Positions 8,856-18,082 are shown, counted from the first letter of the stretch. The stretch is 64,000 bases of DNA from Gaiellasilicea sp963745775 (GCA_963745775.1 CAVUYY010000019.1:60487-124486), one strand, 5' to 3'. Numbers and translations: made by a program. The notes: generated by a model not told the origin, from the sequence alone.

Positions 8856-9158
8856 CTAGAGGTCGCCCGTGCTGGTGCCGCTCGAGCCGGAGTCGCCGCC
8901 CGAGCCGCCGCTGCCCGAGCCGTCGTCCTGGCCGGAGCCGCCGTCCTCGGGGCAGCCGTCCCCGCTCGCCGGCGGGGCGTCTTCCTGCGCTTGGATGTAG
9001 ACGGCGGGGTCGCCGCCGCTCGTCGCGCTGTCGCTCGACGAGGACGATCCGCCTCCTGCGGCCAGTCCGACCGTCGCCCAGATCGCGGCGGCCGCGAGCA
9101 GCGCGGCCACGACGACGAGCAGCGAGCGTGAGCCGAACTTGCTGGTGGTCGCGTCCAT
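8856..9158 (-). CDS. Small exported or anchored protein with Gly/Ser/Asp-rich tail
   Basis: A 100-residue protein with a short basic N-terminus, one hydrophobic segment (SLLVVVAALLAAAAIWATVG), a middle block containing DPAVYIQAQEDAPPASGDGC and a low-complexity Gly/Ser/Asp tail. It is probably an exported protein anchored by its N-terminal helix. ATG 9158 is chosen because AGGAGG ends 8 nt before it; the upstream GTG 9167 and ATG 9164 are too close to that site. It follows the VWA gene by about 46 nt and may be the last gene of the MoxR-DUF58-VWA unit. The family is not recognised. Confidence 0.6.
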   Translation of the reverse strand: MDATTSKFGSRSLLVVVAALLAAAAIWATVGLAAGGGSSSSSDSATSGGDPAVYIQAQEDAPPASGDGCPEDGGSGQDDGSGSGGSGGDSGSSGTSTGDL

Positions 9159-9204
9159 GTCCATCACCTCCTCTCGTGTCTCTCGTGGGACAGGGCCTGA
9201 CGAG

Positions 9205-10184
9205 TCACGGGAGTCGCCCGAACCAGAGCGTCGAGAGCGCCCCGCCGAGCAGCAGCAGGAAAGCCCCGGCGGCGGTGAAGACGACCGTCAGCTCCCGCTG
9301 CTCCGTCTCGACCCCGACCTGCGAGCCGAGTTCGTCGTAGACGCCCTGGAGCGCGTCGCCGTCGGCCGCCTCGAAGAACGTCCCGCCGGTCTGCTCGGCG
9401 ACCTGCGACAGCGTCGTCGGGTCGGGCGGGACGCGAATCGGTCTGGACGCCGCCGTAGGCGTCCGGGACGTCGACCGTCCCCTCGTCGGTGCCGAGCGCG
9501 ACCGTGTAGACGGGCACGCCCGCGTCCTTCGCCTTCTGCGCCGCCTCGAGCGGCTCGAAGTCGCCGGTCGTGTTCGCCCCGTCGGAGAGGAGCAGGACGA
9601 CGACGGGCGTCTCGCTCTCCGTCGCCGCGGCGAGCTCCGTGTCGAGATCGGTCACGCCGAGGTCGACCGACCGGGCGATCGCGTCGCCGAGCGCGGTGCC
9701 GTTGTCGGCCTGAAGCGAGCTCAGCCCTTCCAGCGCCTCGGTGCGGTCGTCCGTCGGCGGCACGACGATGTCGGCCTGGTCGGAGAACGAGACGACGCCG
9801 ACGCGGAACCCGTCGGGCAGGTTCTCGACGAAGGAGCTCGCCGCCTCTCGGGCCGCGGTCATGCGGTCGGCGAGCGACGTCGGTCGCCAGCATCGAGCCG
9901 GAGCTGTCCATGGCGAGGATCACGGTCGCCTCCTCGCGCGCAACCTCCACGGCCACCTGCGGCCGCGCCATTCCGACCACGAGCGCCGAGAGCGCGAGCA
10001 GTCCCAGCGCCGCGGGGAGATGCCGCCGCCAGCGGGGAGCGGCCGCGACGACGTTCTCGAGCAGGTCCAGGTTCGTGAAGCGGACGACGTACTTCCGTCG
10101 CCGGCGCTGCGCGACCAGGTACGCGAGGAGCGCGAGCCCGACGACGATCAGGCCGAGCAGGGCGAGGGGCCAGCCGAAGCTCAT
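9205..10184 (-). CDS. BatA-like membrane-anchored VWA protein (two apparent frameshifts)
   Basis: Reconstructed from three frames. The N-terminus has two membrane helices (MSFGWPLALLGLIVVGLALL and HLPAALGLLALSALVVGMA). A von Willebrand A domain follows with the MIDAS motif DSSGSML, then LADRMTAAREAASSFVENLP, the second MIDAS region DNGTALGDAI and LLLSDGANTTGD. The last frame gives IRVPPDPTTLSQVAEQTGG and a C-terminal helix. Frame joins lie near 9882 and 9437, each with one extra base. The domain order is that of BatA/aerotolerance-type proteins. The ATG overlaps the DUF58 stop as ATGA. Confidence 0.8.
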
Positions 10185-11113
10185 CTCCGCCTCCCCTCGG
10201 TCGCCACGAAGCCGACGAGGCCGCGCAACCAGTCGCCGGACGTGGACAGGGTCAGGTGCGAGACGCCCGCCGAGCGAAGCTCGCGGGTGAGCGACTCGCG
10301 CTCTGCTTCCGCCTCCGCCGCGAACCGCTCGCGGAGCTTGCGGCTGCGGGTGTCGACGCGGAGCTGACGGCCCGACTCGGGGTCGGCGAACCAGAGATCG
10401 CCGACGTCCGGGAGCATCTGCTCGCGCGGGTCGCGCACCTCGATCGCCAGCACGTGGTGGCGCGCCGCGAGCCGGAGCAGCCGCGGCCGCCAGTCGCGGG
10501 GACCGCGGAAGTCGGACACGATCGCGACCACCGAGCGCCGGCGGGCGAGCCCGTCGATGCGGGCGAGCGCGGCGCCGAGCGACGTCGGCCCCGCCGGCTC
10601 GAGATCCGGCTCTCGCCGCAGCGTGAGCAGGAGGGCGAGCAGGCCGCGGTTGCCCTGCCGGGCCGGGGAGGCGGTCGGGTTGCGGTCGCCGAACGTCGAG
10701 ATCGCGAGCCGGTTGCCGCGCCGGACGGCGAAATGGCCGAGTGCGAGAGCTACGCCCTCCGCCACGTCCCACTTGCGCCGGTCGGCCGTGCCGAACGTCA
10801 TCGACGCCGACGTGTCGAGCACGAGCCACGTCTCGAGCGCCCGCTCGGCGACGTGGACGCGCACGTGCGGATCGCCCGTGCGCGCGGTCACGTTCCAGTC
10901 GATCAGCCGGACGTCGTCGCCCGGCTGGTACGGACGGACCCGCGCCAGCTCGACGCCGTCGCCGTCCGCCCACGAGCGGTGATCGCCGGCGAGCATCCCG
11001 TCGACGCGCCGCCGGATGGTCAGGTCGACCTTGCGCAGCAGCGCCGCCGGGAGCGGCCCGGGGCCTGGACGCGCAGGCGTGCGCTCCGGCCGGATGGCGG
11101 TGACGGTGCTCAT
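10181..11113 (-). CDS. DUF58 domain protein
   Basis: A 310-residue DUF58 protein with the family core YQPGDDVRLIDWNVTARTG followed by HVRVHVAERALETWLVLDTS and ASMTFG, which resembles a VWA/MIDAS strand. Members work with a MoxR ATPase and a membrane VWA protein, thought to act as a chaperone-like system on envelope or metal-dependent proteins. Both ends overlap neighbours by 4 nt (ATGA with MoxR upstream, ATGA with VWA downstream), a tight operon. Confidence 0.9.
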   Translation of the reverse strand: MSTVTAIRPERTPARPGPGPLPAALLRKVDLTIRRRVDGMLAGDHRSWADGDGVELARVRPYQPGDDVRLIDWNVTARTGDPHVRVHVAERALETWLVLDTSASMTFGTADRRKWDVAEGVALALGHFAVRRGNRLAISTFGDRNPTASPARQGNRGLLALLLTLRREPDLEPAGPTSLGAALARIDGLARRRSVVAIVSDFRGPRDWRPRLLRLAARHHVLAIEVRDPREQMLPDVGDLWFADPESGRQLRVDTRSRKLRERFAAEAEAERESLTRELRSAGVSHLTLSTSGDWLRGLVGFVATEGRRR

Positions 11114-12126
11114 GCGACCGCCTCCCGCGAGAGCTCGAGCTGCGGCATCGAGACCGCGTCCAGGACGCGGTCGAGGATCCGGTCGGCATCGATGCCCTCG
11201 GCGAGCGCCTCGTAGCTGAGCACGAGCCTGTGCCGCAGCACGTCCTTCGAGAGCTCGCGGACGTCGTGCGGGAGGACGTAGCGGCGGCCGCGGAGGAGCG
11301 CGAGCGCCCGCGCGCCCACGACGAGGTTGATCGGGCCGCGAGGGCTCGCGCCGTAGTCGACGAAGCTCGCGAGGTCCTCGAGCCCCGCCGCGGCGGGCGT
11401 GCGGGTCGCGGCTGCGATCGCCTGGGCGTAGCGCGAGACAGCGGGGTCGACGTAGATCCGACGCGTTGCAGCCTGCAGCTCGGCGAGCACCTCGATCGAG
11501 AGCAGCCGCTCGACCTGCACCGGCTCGGCGAGCGCCCGCTCGATCACCGTCAGCTCGTCCTCCGCCGACGGATAGTCGACGAGCACCTTGAGCATGAACC
11601 GGTCGACCTGCGCCTCGGGCAGCGCGTACGTGCCCTCGGACTCGATCGGGTTCTGCGTCGCCATCACGAGGAAGGGCGACGGCACCGCGTGCGTCTCCTT
11701 GCCGATCGTGACCTGCCGCTCCTGCATCACCTCGAGCAGCGCCGACTGCACCTTCGCCGGCGCGCGGTTGATCTCGTCCGCGAGCAGGAAGTTGCAGAAG
11801 ACGGGCCCGAGCTCGACGTCGAAGCGTTCTTTGCCGGAGCGGTAGATCCGCGTGCCGACGAGGTCGGAGGGGACAAGATCCGGCGTGAACTGGATGCGCT
11901 GGAAGCTGCCGCCCAGCACCTCGGCGACGGTCTTGATGGTCAGGGTCTTGGCGAGACCGGGGACGCCCTCGATCAGGAGGTGCCCGCCCGCGAGCAGGCA
12001 GACGAAGACCCGTTCGAGCATCTCGTCCTGGCCCGCGATGACGCGCTTGATCTCGAAGAGGGCGCTCTCGACCGTGTCTCGGTCGGCGGCGCCGTCGACG
12101 GCTTTCAGGTGTGGGTGATCTGCCAC
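11110..12126 (-). CDS. MoxR family AAA+ ATPase
   Basis: A 338-residue MoxR-type AAA+ protein with Walker A GVPGLAKT (the frequent MoxR variant with Leu-Ala in place of Thr-Gly), Walker B FLLADEINRAPAKVQSALLE, sensor-1 VMATQNPIESEGTYALPEAQ and the C-terminal SPRGPINLVVGARALALL. It powers the DUF58/VWA partners encoded directly downstream. GTG 12126 is preceded by AAAGGAG. It is the first gene of the operon; the roughly 115-nt spacer upstream holds no recognised site. Confidence 0.92.
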   Translation of the reverse strand: MADHPHLKAVDGAADRDTVESALFEIKRVIAGQDEMLERVFVCLLAGGHLLIEGVPGLAKTLTIKTVAEVLGGSFQRIQFTPDLVPSDLVGTRIYRSGKERFDVELGPVFCNFLLADEINRAPAKVQSALLEVMQERQVTIGKETHAVPSPFLVMATQNPIESEGTYALPEAQVDRFMLKVLVDYPSAEDELTVIERALAEPVQVERLLSIEVLAELQAATRRIYVDPAVSRYAQAIAAATRTPAAAGLEDLASFVDYGASPRGPINLVVGARALALLRGRRYVLPHDVRELSKDVLRHRLVLSYEALAEGIDADRILDRVLDAVSMPQLELSREAVA

Positions 12127-12242
12127 TCTCGGCTCCTTTGCACTGGGACTGGACGACCAGCCTCGCGACGAGGGCTAAGAGGGCTCTGAGAGGAGCGTGA
12201 AAGGTTTCTAAGTCTTGGCCGCTACGCGGCGATCTCGAAGCG

Positions 12243-14678
12243 TCAGTGCGGAACCGGCGCGGTGTCCGGTTCGGCGGCCTTCGCGCGATGGGCGAGCTGC
12301 CCGAGGGTGTCGTCGAGGTGCGGCCGCCTCGTGCCCTTGCTCCCCTCCACGGGCGGGTTGAGCCGGGCGTTGCGCCGGCGCGCGCGGAGCCATTCGGCCC
12401 CGGCGTAGCTGCCGATCACGAACGCTGCCGCGCCGACCTGCGCTGCGATCCCCTCCCAGGTCGGGAAGATCCCGAACCAGAGCCCGGCCCAGTAGGGAAG
12501 CCGTAGGTCGCCGATCGGATGCACCGGGAGCCAGCCGACGACCTGGCAGACCTGGATCGTCTTGCCGACCATGATCACGAGCACGCCGAGGATCAGAACG
12601 GCGGTGAGCTCGAGCATGCGCTTGTGTGGGAGCTTCCGTTGCAGGGCAATCGTGAGCACGCCGACGGCGGCGACGCCGAGCGCGCCGACCAACGCCCCTT
12701 CGACGACGCTGACGGCGCCCGCCTCGAGCACGAGCGCCTGCAGGAAGAGGACGGTCTCGAATCCCTCCCGGTAGACGGCCGTGAAGCCGAGGGTCGCCAG
12801 GCCGGCGAGCTGGGCGGCGGCGACGGAGAAGCCGGCGCCCTTGAGGATCTTCTTCTTGCGTCCGTGCAGCCCGGCGAGGTGATCGGCCCAGTAGACGCGG
12901 TGGAAGAACCAGTTGAGGATCAGGAGAAGCACGGCGATGGCGACCAGCGAGACGACCGCCTCGAGCTTCTCCCCGTAGTGGACGAGCGAGGAAAGCAGCG
13001 TCTTTGCGACGACGAAGGTCGCAACCGACGCGAGGACCGCCGCACCGGCTCCGAGGAGGAGCGGCCGGCGCAAACGTCGCTTCGGCCCCACGAGTCCCGC
13101 GGTGAGCGCGGCGAGGATGAGCACCGCCTCCAGTCCCTCCCGGAAGACGATGATCGCGGTATTGGTCACGACCGCGGTGGCCGAGGTCGGACCGGCACCA
13201 ACCGCAGCCTCCGAGTCGCTGAGCGCCGCATCGAGCGCTTCGCGGGTCGCCGTCACCTCCTCGGGCGAGGCCTTCCTCCGGATCAGCTGCGCCAGACCGG
13301 GGAGCCCGTCGGCGCCGTACCAGAAGAGGCTCTCGGTGCGGACGAAGAGATCGGGGGCGAGGCCGCGCAGCCGCTGCTCGGGACCGAACTCGAAGAACGC
13401 GTACGCCTCGAGCCGCGCCTGCTCGGCCTTGCCGTACTCGCCGGCCCGGCTGGCGGCGACGACCCGGTCGAGCGAGGTGCGGATCACGTCGAAGTCGGCG
13501 GCGGCTCCAGCGTCCTGCCACTGCTCGGGGAAGATTCCCTCGGCACGCTCCAGCGCCTCCTTCGTCTTCGCCTCGACCGTCTCCTCGGCCACGACGGCGC
13601 GGCCCTGGGAAGCGGCGGCGAGGTCGAGCGCGAGCGAGGCGACCACTTCCTCGATCTCGCGGACTGCAGCGGGTTCGCGCTTGGCGAGCACGCTCTCGAG
13701 GTCGGCGAACGCTTGCGCGGCCCCGTCTCGGAACGTGACCGCTTCCTGGATCTCGAACGGGACCGTCACCCGTCCGTCGGACACGCCGCGGCCGTACTCG
13801 ATCGGGACGAGGGCGAGGAAGCGCAGGAACTGGCCCGCACGCCGGACCTCCTCCTCCGGTGCGAGCGGAGCCGCCCGGAAACCGTCGAGCGCGCGCTCGA
13901 CCGCCTCGCGAGCCCGGGAGTAGGCCGCCGCATCGCCGACGAGTGCCGCCGCTGCGAGATCGTCGAAAGCCGTCAGGGCCTGCTGAGTTGCGGCGGCGCC
14001 ACGCTGAAGCCGGAACGACGGCTCGAGAATGCCGAAGTACCCGCGCGCGCGAGCGCTCTCGGCCGCTAGCCGCGTGGAGAAGCCTCGCTCGAGGGCCTCG
14101 TCGGCAGTTTCGAGCGCGACCCGGAGACGGGCCTGGTAGGTATCGAGGTAGTCCGCCCGCACGGCCGCAAGGGCTTTCGCTGCCGAGCCTTTCCTTTCCG
14201 CCAGCGAGGCGACCGCAAGTGTCGCGTCCGCGCCGGGCCGGGAGAACCGCGTCGGAGGCCGGAACTCGCGGACGAGCAGCCAGCGCTTCGCCTCGGCAAG
14301 GCGGGCACGCTCGAGGCTCGCGAGCACCTTGCGGTAGGCGCCGGCCAGGACCGCCGTCTGCAGCTCTGCGCGCGCAGCGGCCAGTTTCACCTCGTCCCCG
14401 CTGACGACGGCGCTCTGGGCCCGGCGGTACGTCGTCTCCAGCTCACGTTCTTGGAGAAGCGCTGCGAGACGGGACACGCTCGGCGCCGCTTCGTGCACGA
14501 GCGCCACGGCTTGGGCGCCGTCGCCGACGATCAGCGCCCGCTCGGCGTCGGCGAGGTGCATCCGCAGGTCGGCTGCCAGCCGCCAGGGATCCGGATCCGC
14601 CGCCTGCGCCGCCGGCACGAGCACGAGCGCCGCGACGAGCCCGGCGAGTGCCGCGAAGCTACTGCTCGATCTCGACAC
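12243..14678 (-). CDS. FTR1-family iron permease with long exported N-terminal domain
   Basis: An 811-residue protein. A signal peptide (SSSSFAALAGLVAALVLVPA) is followed by about 480 residues of Ala/Glu/Arg-rich helical sequence, then an FTR1 permease with about seven membrane helices. The two iron-channel motifs FREGLEAVL (REGLE at about 513-517) and YREGFETVL (REGFE at about 637-641) are present. FTR1 proteins move ferric or ferrous iron across the membrane with an oxidative or binding partner. The extracytoplasmic N-terminal part has no CxxCH haem motif and is probably an iron-binding or gating module. It overlaps the upstream lipoprotein gene by 20 nt, so the two form one operon. The cytosolic C-terminal tail is short and basic. 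Confidence 0.85.
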   Translation of the reverse strand: MSRSSSSFAALAGLVAALVLVPAAQAADPDPWRLAADLRMHLADAERALIVGDGAQAVALVHEAAPSVSRLAALLQERELETTYRRAQSAVVSGDEVKLAAARAELQTAVLAGAYRKVLASLERARLAEAKRWLLVREFRPPTRFSRPGADATLAVASLAERKGSAAKALAAVRADYLDTYQARLRVALETADEALERGFSTRLAAESARARGYFGILEPSFRLQRGAAATQQALTAFDDLAAAALVGDAAAYSRAREAVERALDGFRAAPLAPEEEVRRAGQFLRFLALVPIEYGRGVSDGRVTVPFEIQEAVTFRDGAAQAFADLESVLAKREPAAVREIEEVVASLALDLAAASQGRAVVAEETVEAKTKEALERAEGIFPEQWQDAGAAADFDVIRTSLDRVVAASRAGEYGKAEQARLEAYAFFEFGPEQRLRGLAPDLFVRTESLFWYGADGLPGLAQLIRRKASPEEVTATREALDAALSDSEAAVGAGPTSATAVVTNTAIIVFREGLEAVLILAALTAGLVGPKRRLRRPLLLGAGAAVLASVATFVVAKTLLSSLVHYGEKLEAVVSLVAIAVLLLILNWFFHRVYWADHLAGLHGRKKKILKGAGFSVAAAQLAGLATLGFTAVYREGFETVLFLQALVLEAGAVSVVEGALVGALGVAAVGVLTIALQRKLPHKRMLELTAVLILGVLVIMVGKTIQVCQVVGWLPVHPIGDLRLPYWAGLWFGIFPTWEGIAAQVGAAAFVIGSYAGAEWLRARRRNARLNPPVEGSKGTRRPHLDDTLGQLAHRAKAAEPDTAPVPH

Positions 14679-15792
14679 CGAGCTCCGCGGCCGTCTGCGA
14701 GACCTGTCCTGCGATCGCCGTCGCGCGCTCCTGCGCCTCGGTTCCGAGCGTCTCGGCCTGCTCGGCCGTGAAGCGCTTACCGGCCTGCTCCCGCGAGTAG
14801 AGCTGCGCGATGAAGGCGCGCAGGTCGGTCAGCTCCCGTCCGGTCTGGGCGGCCTTGGCTTCGTCGATCCGGCCGATCGCGGGCTCGACTCCCTCGTAGA
14901 TCACCTCGAGCCCGGTCAGGATGTCGCGAATGTCGGAGAGGCGGGAGACGACGTTGAACGACTCCGAGCTCGCCCGGTCGCCGGCAACGAAGCGCGAGGT
15001 CTTCCACTGACCGAAGTACTCGCTCATCGTGGGCACCATCACGACGATTGCCGTGAAGGCATCCGAAGCCGTGGGATCCCAGTCCTCGCCCGCTGCGTCG
15101 AGCTCCTGTGCGTACTTGTCGAAGCTCTCGCTCGCCGCCAGGAGCAGGCCGGGATCGGGCAGCACCTCACCGAACTCGCGCTTCCCGTCGCCGTCCAGGT
15201 CAGCAGGCGTCCCTGCGCGGCCGAGTCGCTCGGGAAGCGTCCCCCAGAGCGCGCCCTCGGTCAGGTTGAAGAGATTGCCCGGCTGCTCGAGCTTCGTGCC
15301 GTCGGGGAGCGTGAGGTCGAAGGGAACCGCGCTCTCGGGGTCTTCGGCCGCGCTCGAGCCCGCGTCGAGGATGACGTCGTACTCGGCGAGCGAGGGCGTT
15401 CCGGCGACGATCCCCTCGACCCGCTCGTAGTAGGGATTGCCTTCGACCCAGCCGGCCTTCATCCCGGCGAGGAGCGGCGCGACCTCCTTCGCCCGAGCGG
15501 CCCAGAGCGCCTCGAGCTCGAAGTCCTCGGCTTCGGCGAGCTCGTGATAGCGGCGCGCGAGCTGGTTGAACTCCTTCGTGAACCCCGCGAGCTGGTCGGT
15601 GTGCTCGCCCAGGAAACCCTTGACGCCGGCGAGCTGCACGGACGGCGCGGCCACGGACTCGGCGGGCGTGCTCGAGCTGGTGCCGGTGCCAGGCGATGAC
15701 TCGTCGTCGCCCCCACAAGCCGCGAGCCCGAGAACGAGCGGGAGCAGCAACCCCAGCGTCGCCACTCGAATGCGTTCCCGACCCCAGTGCAC
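14659..15792 (-). CDS. Iron-uptake-associated lipoprotein (EfeO/imelysin-like candidate)
   Basis: About 377 residues from GTG 15792, chosen because GAGGAG lies 6 nt upstream and because the N-terminus becomes a lipoprotein signal peptide with lipobox LAAC (Cys at about residue 26) followed by GGDDESSPGTGTSSS. The mature part is helical, with HTDQLAGFTKEFNQLARRYH, WVEGNPYYERVEGI and a calcium-loop-like DLDGDGKREFGE. Position before an FTR1 permease suggests an EfeO/EfeM role, binding iron at the cell surface. The GxHxxE motif of classical imelysins is not seen, so family assignment is tentative. Confidence 0.65.
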   Translation of the reverse strand: MHWGRERIRVATLGLLLPLVLGLAACGGDDESSPGTGTSSSTPAESVAAPSVQLAGVKGFLGEHTDQLAGFTKEFNQLARRYHELAEAEDFELEALWAARAKEVAPLLAGMKAGWVEGNPYYERVEGIVAGTPSLAEYDVILDAGSSAAEDPESAVPFDLTLPDGTKLEQPGNLFNLTEGALWGTLPERLGRAGTPADLDGDGKREFGEVLPDPGLLLAASESFDKYAQELDAAGEDWDPTASDAFTAIVVMVPTMSEYFGQWKTSRFVAGDRASSESFNVVSRLSDIRDILTGLEVIYEGVEPAIGRIDEAKAAQTGRELTDLRAFIAQLYSREQAGKRFTAEQAETLGTEAQERATAIAGQVSQTAAELGVEIEQ

Positions 15793-15853
15793 AGCAGCTC
15801 CTCTCGTCAAGCGATTCCGGTCGACGTGGAGGATAGGCAACTTCCACACGCCC

Positions 15854-15871
15854 TGTAAGGGCAACCTTACA
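15854..15871. promoter_or_regulatory. Palindromic operator candidate upstream of the iron-uptake operon
   Basis: TGTAAGGGCAACCTTACA is a perfect 7-4-7 palindrome centred about 70 nt upstream of the lipoprotein start. The AGG-NNAA-CCT core resembles the inner half of IdeR/DtxR iron boxes (consensus core TTAGGCTAACCTAA). Position and symmetry fit an iron-responsive repressor site. The identification is inferred. Confidence 0.5.
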
Positions 15872-15956
15872 ACGCGTATGAGGCACTCGCGGAGGAACCC
15901 TCGTCCGACTCGTGCTCGCGCGACCTATCTTCGCGCGAGCTGGATACCGCGCCCCG

Positions 15957-17306
15957 TCAACGACCCACCAGCGCGTCGGGAACATAGACGGTCGACACCG
16001 TCGTCACCTCGCCGTCGACGATCCGATGGACGGCGACGGCGTTGAGCGTCGTGTCGCCTGTGGGTGTGATCAGGAAACTGCCGAGGATCCCGTTCGAGAC
16101 CCTGACGTTGAAGAGATTCTGTGTCGCGGACGCGCGCGTGCCGTCCGAGGCAGCGATCGCGTCGAGCATGACGTCGGCCGCCTGTGCCGCGGCGAGCGCG
16201 AAGGGGGTCGGTCTCTGGCCGAAACGCTGTGTGTAGGCCGCGACGAACTCCTTGCCCTCACTCGGGAGATCGTCCTGGGACGGTCCGGGGTGGGTGATCG
16301 TCATCCCCTCGGCGGCCGCGCCCGCGAGGAGTGCAGCCTCGGGATCGAAGACCTCCGGCGCGATCAGCTGGACGCCCGGACCTAGCCGTGCACGAAGCGC
16401 CTTCAGCAGCCCGATGCTCGTGGGGACGGCGGCTACGGCGAGGAAGACGCCGTCGGCGCCCGTCTCGGCGATGGCATCGGCGACCCGGGCGGTGCTTGAC
16501 CGCTTGTGATCCCACACGCCGCGGCCTGCGACCGCTATTCCGAGCCTGCGGGCTGCCTGGAGAAAGTAGTTCACGAACTGGGTGCTCGGCGGGTGGCTCT
16601 CACCGAGGGCGTAGACGCGCCTGACGCGGAGGTCGCGTGCGACGAGGGCGTCGGCGGCGGCCTGGACGTCGTCCGTCGGGATGACGCGCGCGAAGTTGCG
16701 CTGACCTGTCGGGTAGTAGGACTCGGGCTTGTCGGAATCCGAGGCCTGCGCACCCCGGGTCAGGCCGACGTACGTCGCGGTGGGGCTGACGCTCGGGACG
16801 GCGCCGCCGGGAGCCTCATTGAGGATCGGGATCGCGAAATGGACACACGTCGACGTCAACGGCCCGACGACGCCGATCACGCTTGGGCTCTCGACGTACA
16901 TGCGCGCGTTGGACTTGCACGCGCGCTCGTCGTTCGGATTCCCGCGAGGGCCGTCGTCGCAGGCCTGGAGGCCGACGCGATAGTTGCCGGCCTTGTATTC
17001 GCGGCGCTCGAGCGCGAGCGTGATCGCGTTCACCATCGGTGTCGACGTCCGGAGCCAGCCGGGCTGCAGCGGGAGGTCGACGGCGATCAGAAGCTGCGGG
17101 GCTCCCGATCCGTCGTAGCGGAGGGCCGAGCACTCCGGCGCTGCGATCGTCCGGAAAGGCGGCGTGCTCTCGCTGCCTTCGTCGCTGAGCGTGAAAGCTG
17201 CGCCGGCGACGGCGAGCGCGAGAACGACGATCGCCAAGGTCGCCATCCGTCTTCTGTGGCGCGGCCGTGCACGGGGCGGAGGCGGGGGCGCCGACGCGGC
17301 GGTCAC
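15957..17306 (-). CDS. Membrane-anchored type-1 periplasmic-binding (Leu/Ile/Val-like) protein
   Basis: About 449 residues from GTG 17306. A Pro/Arg-rich cytosolic stretch is followed by one membrane segment (ATLAIVVLALAVAGAAFTLS) and a Peripla_BP_6-type ligand-binding domain: PLTSTCVHFAIPILNEA, SVSPTATYVGLTRGA, the NFARVIPTDDVQA hinge and the C-terminal FALAAAQAADVMLDAI. There is no lipobox and no ABC permease nearby. The start overlaps the BTAD regulator stop as GTGA, so the two proteins are translated together and probably form a sensor-regulator pair. The ligand is unknown. Confidence 0.8.
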   Translation of the reverse strand: MTAASAPPPPPRARPRHRRRMATLAIVVLALAVAGAAFTLSDEGSESTPPFRTIAAPECSALRYDGSGAPQLLIAVDLPLQPGWLRTSTPMVNAITLALERREYKAGNYRVGLQACDDGPRGNPNDERACKSNARMYVESPSVIGVVGPLTSTCVHFAIPILNEAPGGAVPSVSPTATYVGLTRGAQASDSDKPESYYPTGQRNFARVIPTDDVQAAADALVARDLRVRRVYALGESHPPSTQFVNYFLQAARRLGIAVAGRGVWDHKRSSTARVADAIAETGADGVFLAVAAVPTSIGLLKALRARLGPGVQLIAPEVFDPEAALLAGAAAEGMTITHPGPSQDDLPSEGKEFVAAYTQRFGQRPTPFALAAAQAADVMLDAIAASDGTRASATQNLFNVRVSNGILGSFLITPTGDTTLNAVAVHRIVDGEVTTVSTVYVPDALVGR

Positions 17307-18082
17307 GGCCGCACCGGAACCCGCGACGCAGGCAGTTCGAGCAGCGCGCGGTAGATCGCGTCGGTCTCCGGTGAGGGGTATGCGCCCAGCTCGTCGGCGA
17401 GGAGCTGCCGGCATCGCTCGTACACGCCCAGGGCCTCCGCAGAGTTTCCCGCAGCGGCTTGTGCTTCCATCAGCCGCCGGTATCCGCTCTCGCGGAGGGG
17501 CGCGAGCGTGATCAGCTGCTCGGCGGCGTCTGCCGCTGCCGATGCGTCGCCGGCGCGAAGGTTCGCGTCGGCGAGCGCGGCGAGCGCCCGCTCGCGAACG
17601 TCGGCCAGGTCGCGCCGCTTCGCCTCCACCCAGGCGCCGTCCTCACCGGGGAGGAACGGTCGCTGCAGCAGCGAGGTCGCGAGGGACCCACGCTCGCGCG
17701 CGCGGTCGAGGTTCCCGTCTCCGAGCGCCCTCTCGGCGTCGTCCGTCGCTTCCGCGGCCTCGAGGACGTCGACCCAGGTGCCTTCCGGAAGCTCGAGGCG
17801 GTAGCAGCCGAACGCGGCGGTCAGGAGCGACGGGTCCGCGACGCCGTGCTGCGCAAGCAGGCGGCGCAGCTTGCTTGCGAGCACCGTCAGGGCCTTCTCC
17901 CAGGTCACCGGCGACGTCTCACCCCAAAGCGCCTCCGCGAGCTCGTCCCGCGGCACCGCCCGGCCGTGTTCCGCGACGAGGTAGACGAAGAGCAGGCGAC
18001 CCTGCCGACCAACGAGCTGTGACTCGTCGATGACACCGTCGTCGAACTCGACTCGCACCCGGCCGATCAGGGAGATCCTCAC
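17303..18082 (-). CDS. SARP-type regulator (winged helix plus BTAD)
   Basis: About 259 residues. The N-terminal OmpR/PhoB-type winged helix (VRISLIGRVRVEFDDGVI, then GRQGRLLFVYLVAEHGRAV and DELAEALWGE) is followed by a bacterial transcriptional activation domain of TPR-like helices (ADAAEQLITLAPLRESGYRR and YERCRQLLADELGAYPSPET). This is the SARP layout. No secondary-metabolite cluster is seen, so its target may be the coupled binding protein or distant genes. GTG 18082 is preferred over TTG 18088 because the domain begins at once. Confidence 0.88.
   Translation of the reverse strand: MRISLIGRVRVEFDDGVIDESQLVGRQGRLLFVYLVAEHGRAVPRDELAEALWGETSPVTWEKALTVLASKLRRLLAQHGVADPSLLTAAFGCYRLELPEGTWVDVLEAAEATDDAERALGDGNLDRARERGSLATSLLQRPFLPGEDGAWVEAKRRDLADVRERALAALADANLRAGDASAAADAAEQLITLAPLRESGYRRLMEAQAAAGNSAEALGVYERCRQLLADELGAYPSPETDAIYRALLELPASRVPVRP

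Noticed and set aside
9288..11189. 633-residue open frame over the VWA and DUF58 genes
   Set aside because: Only the short VWA N-terminal part is real; the rest is an out-of-frame reading of DUF58.
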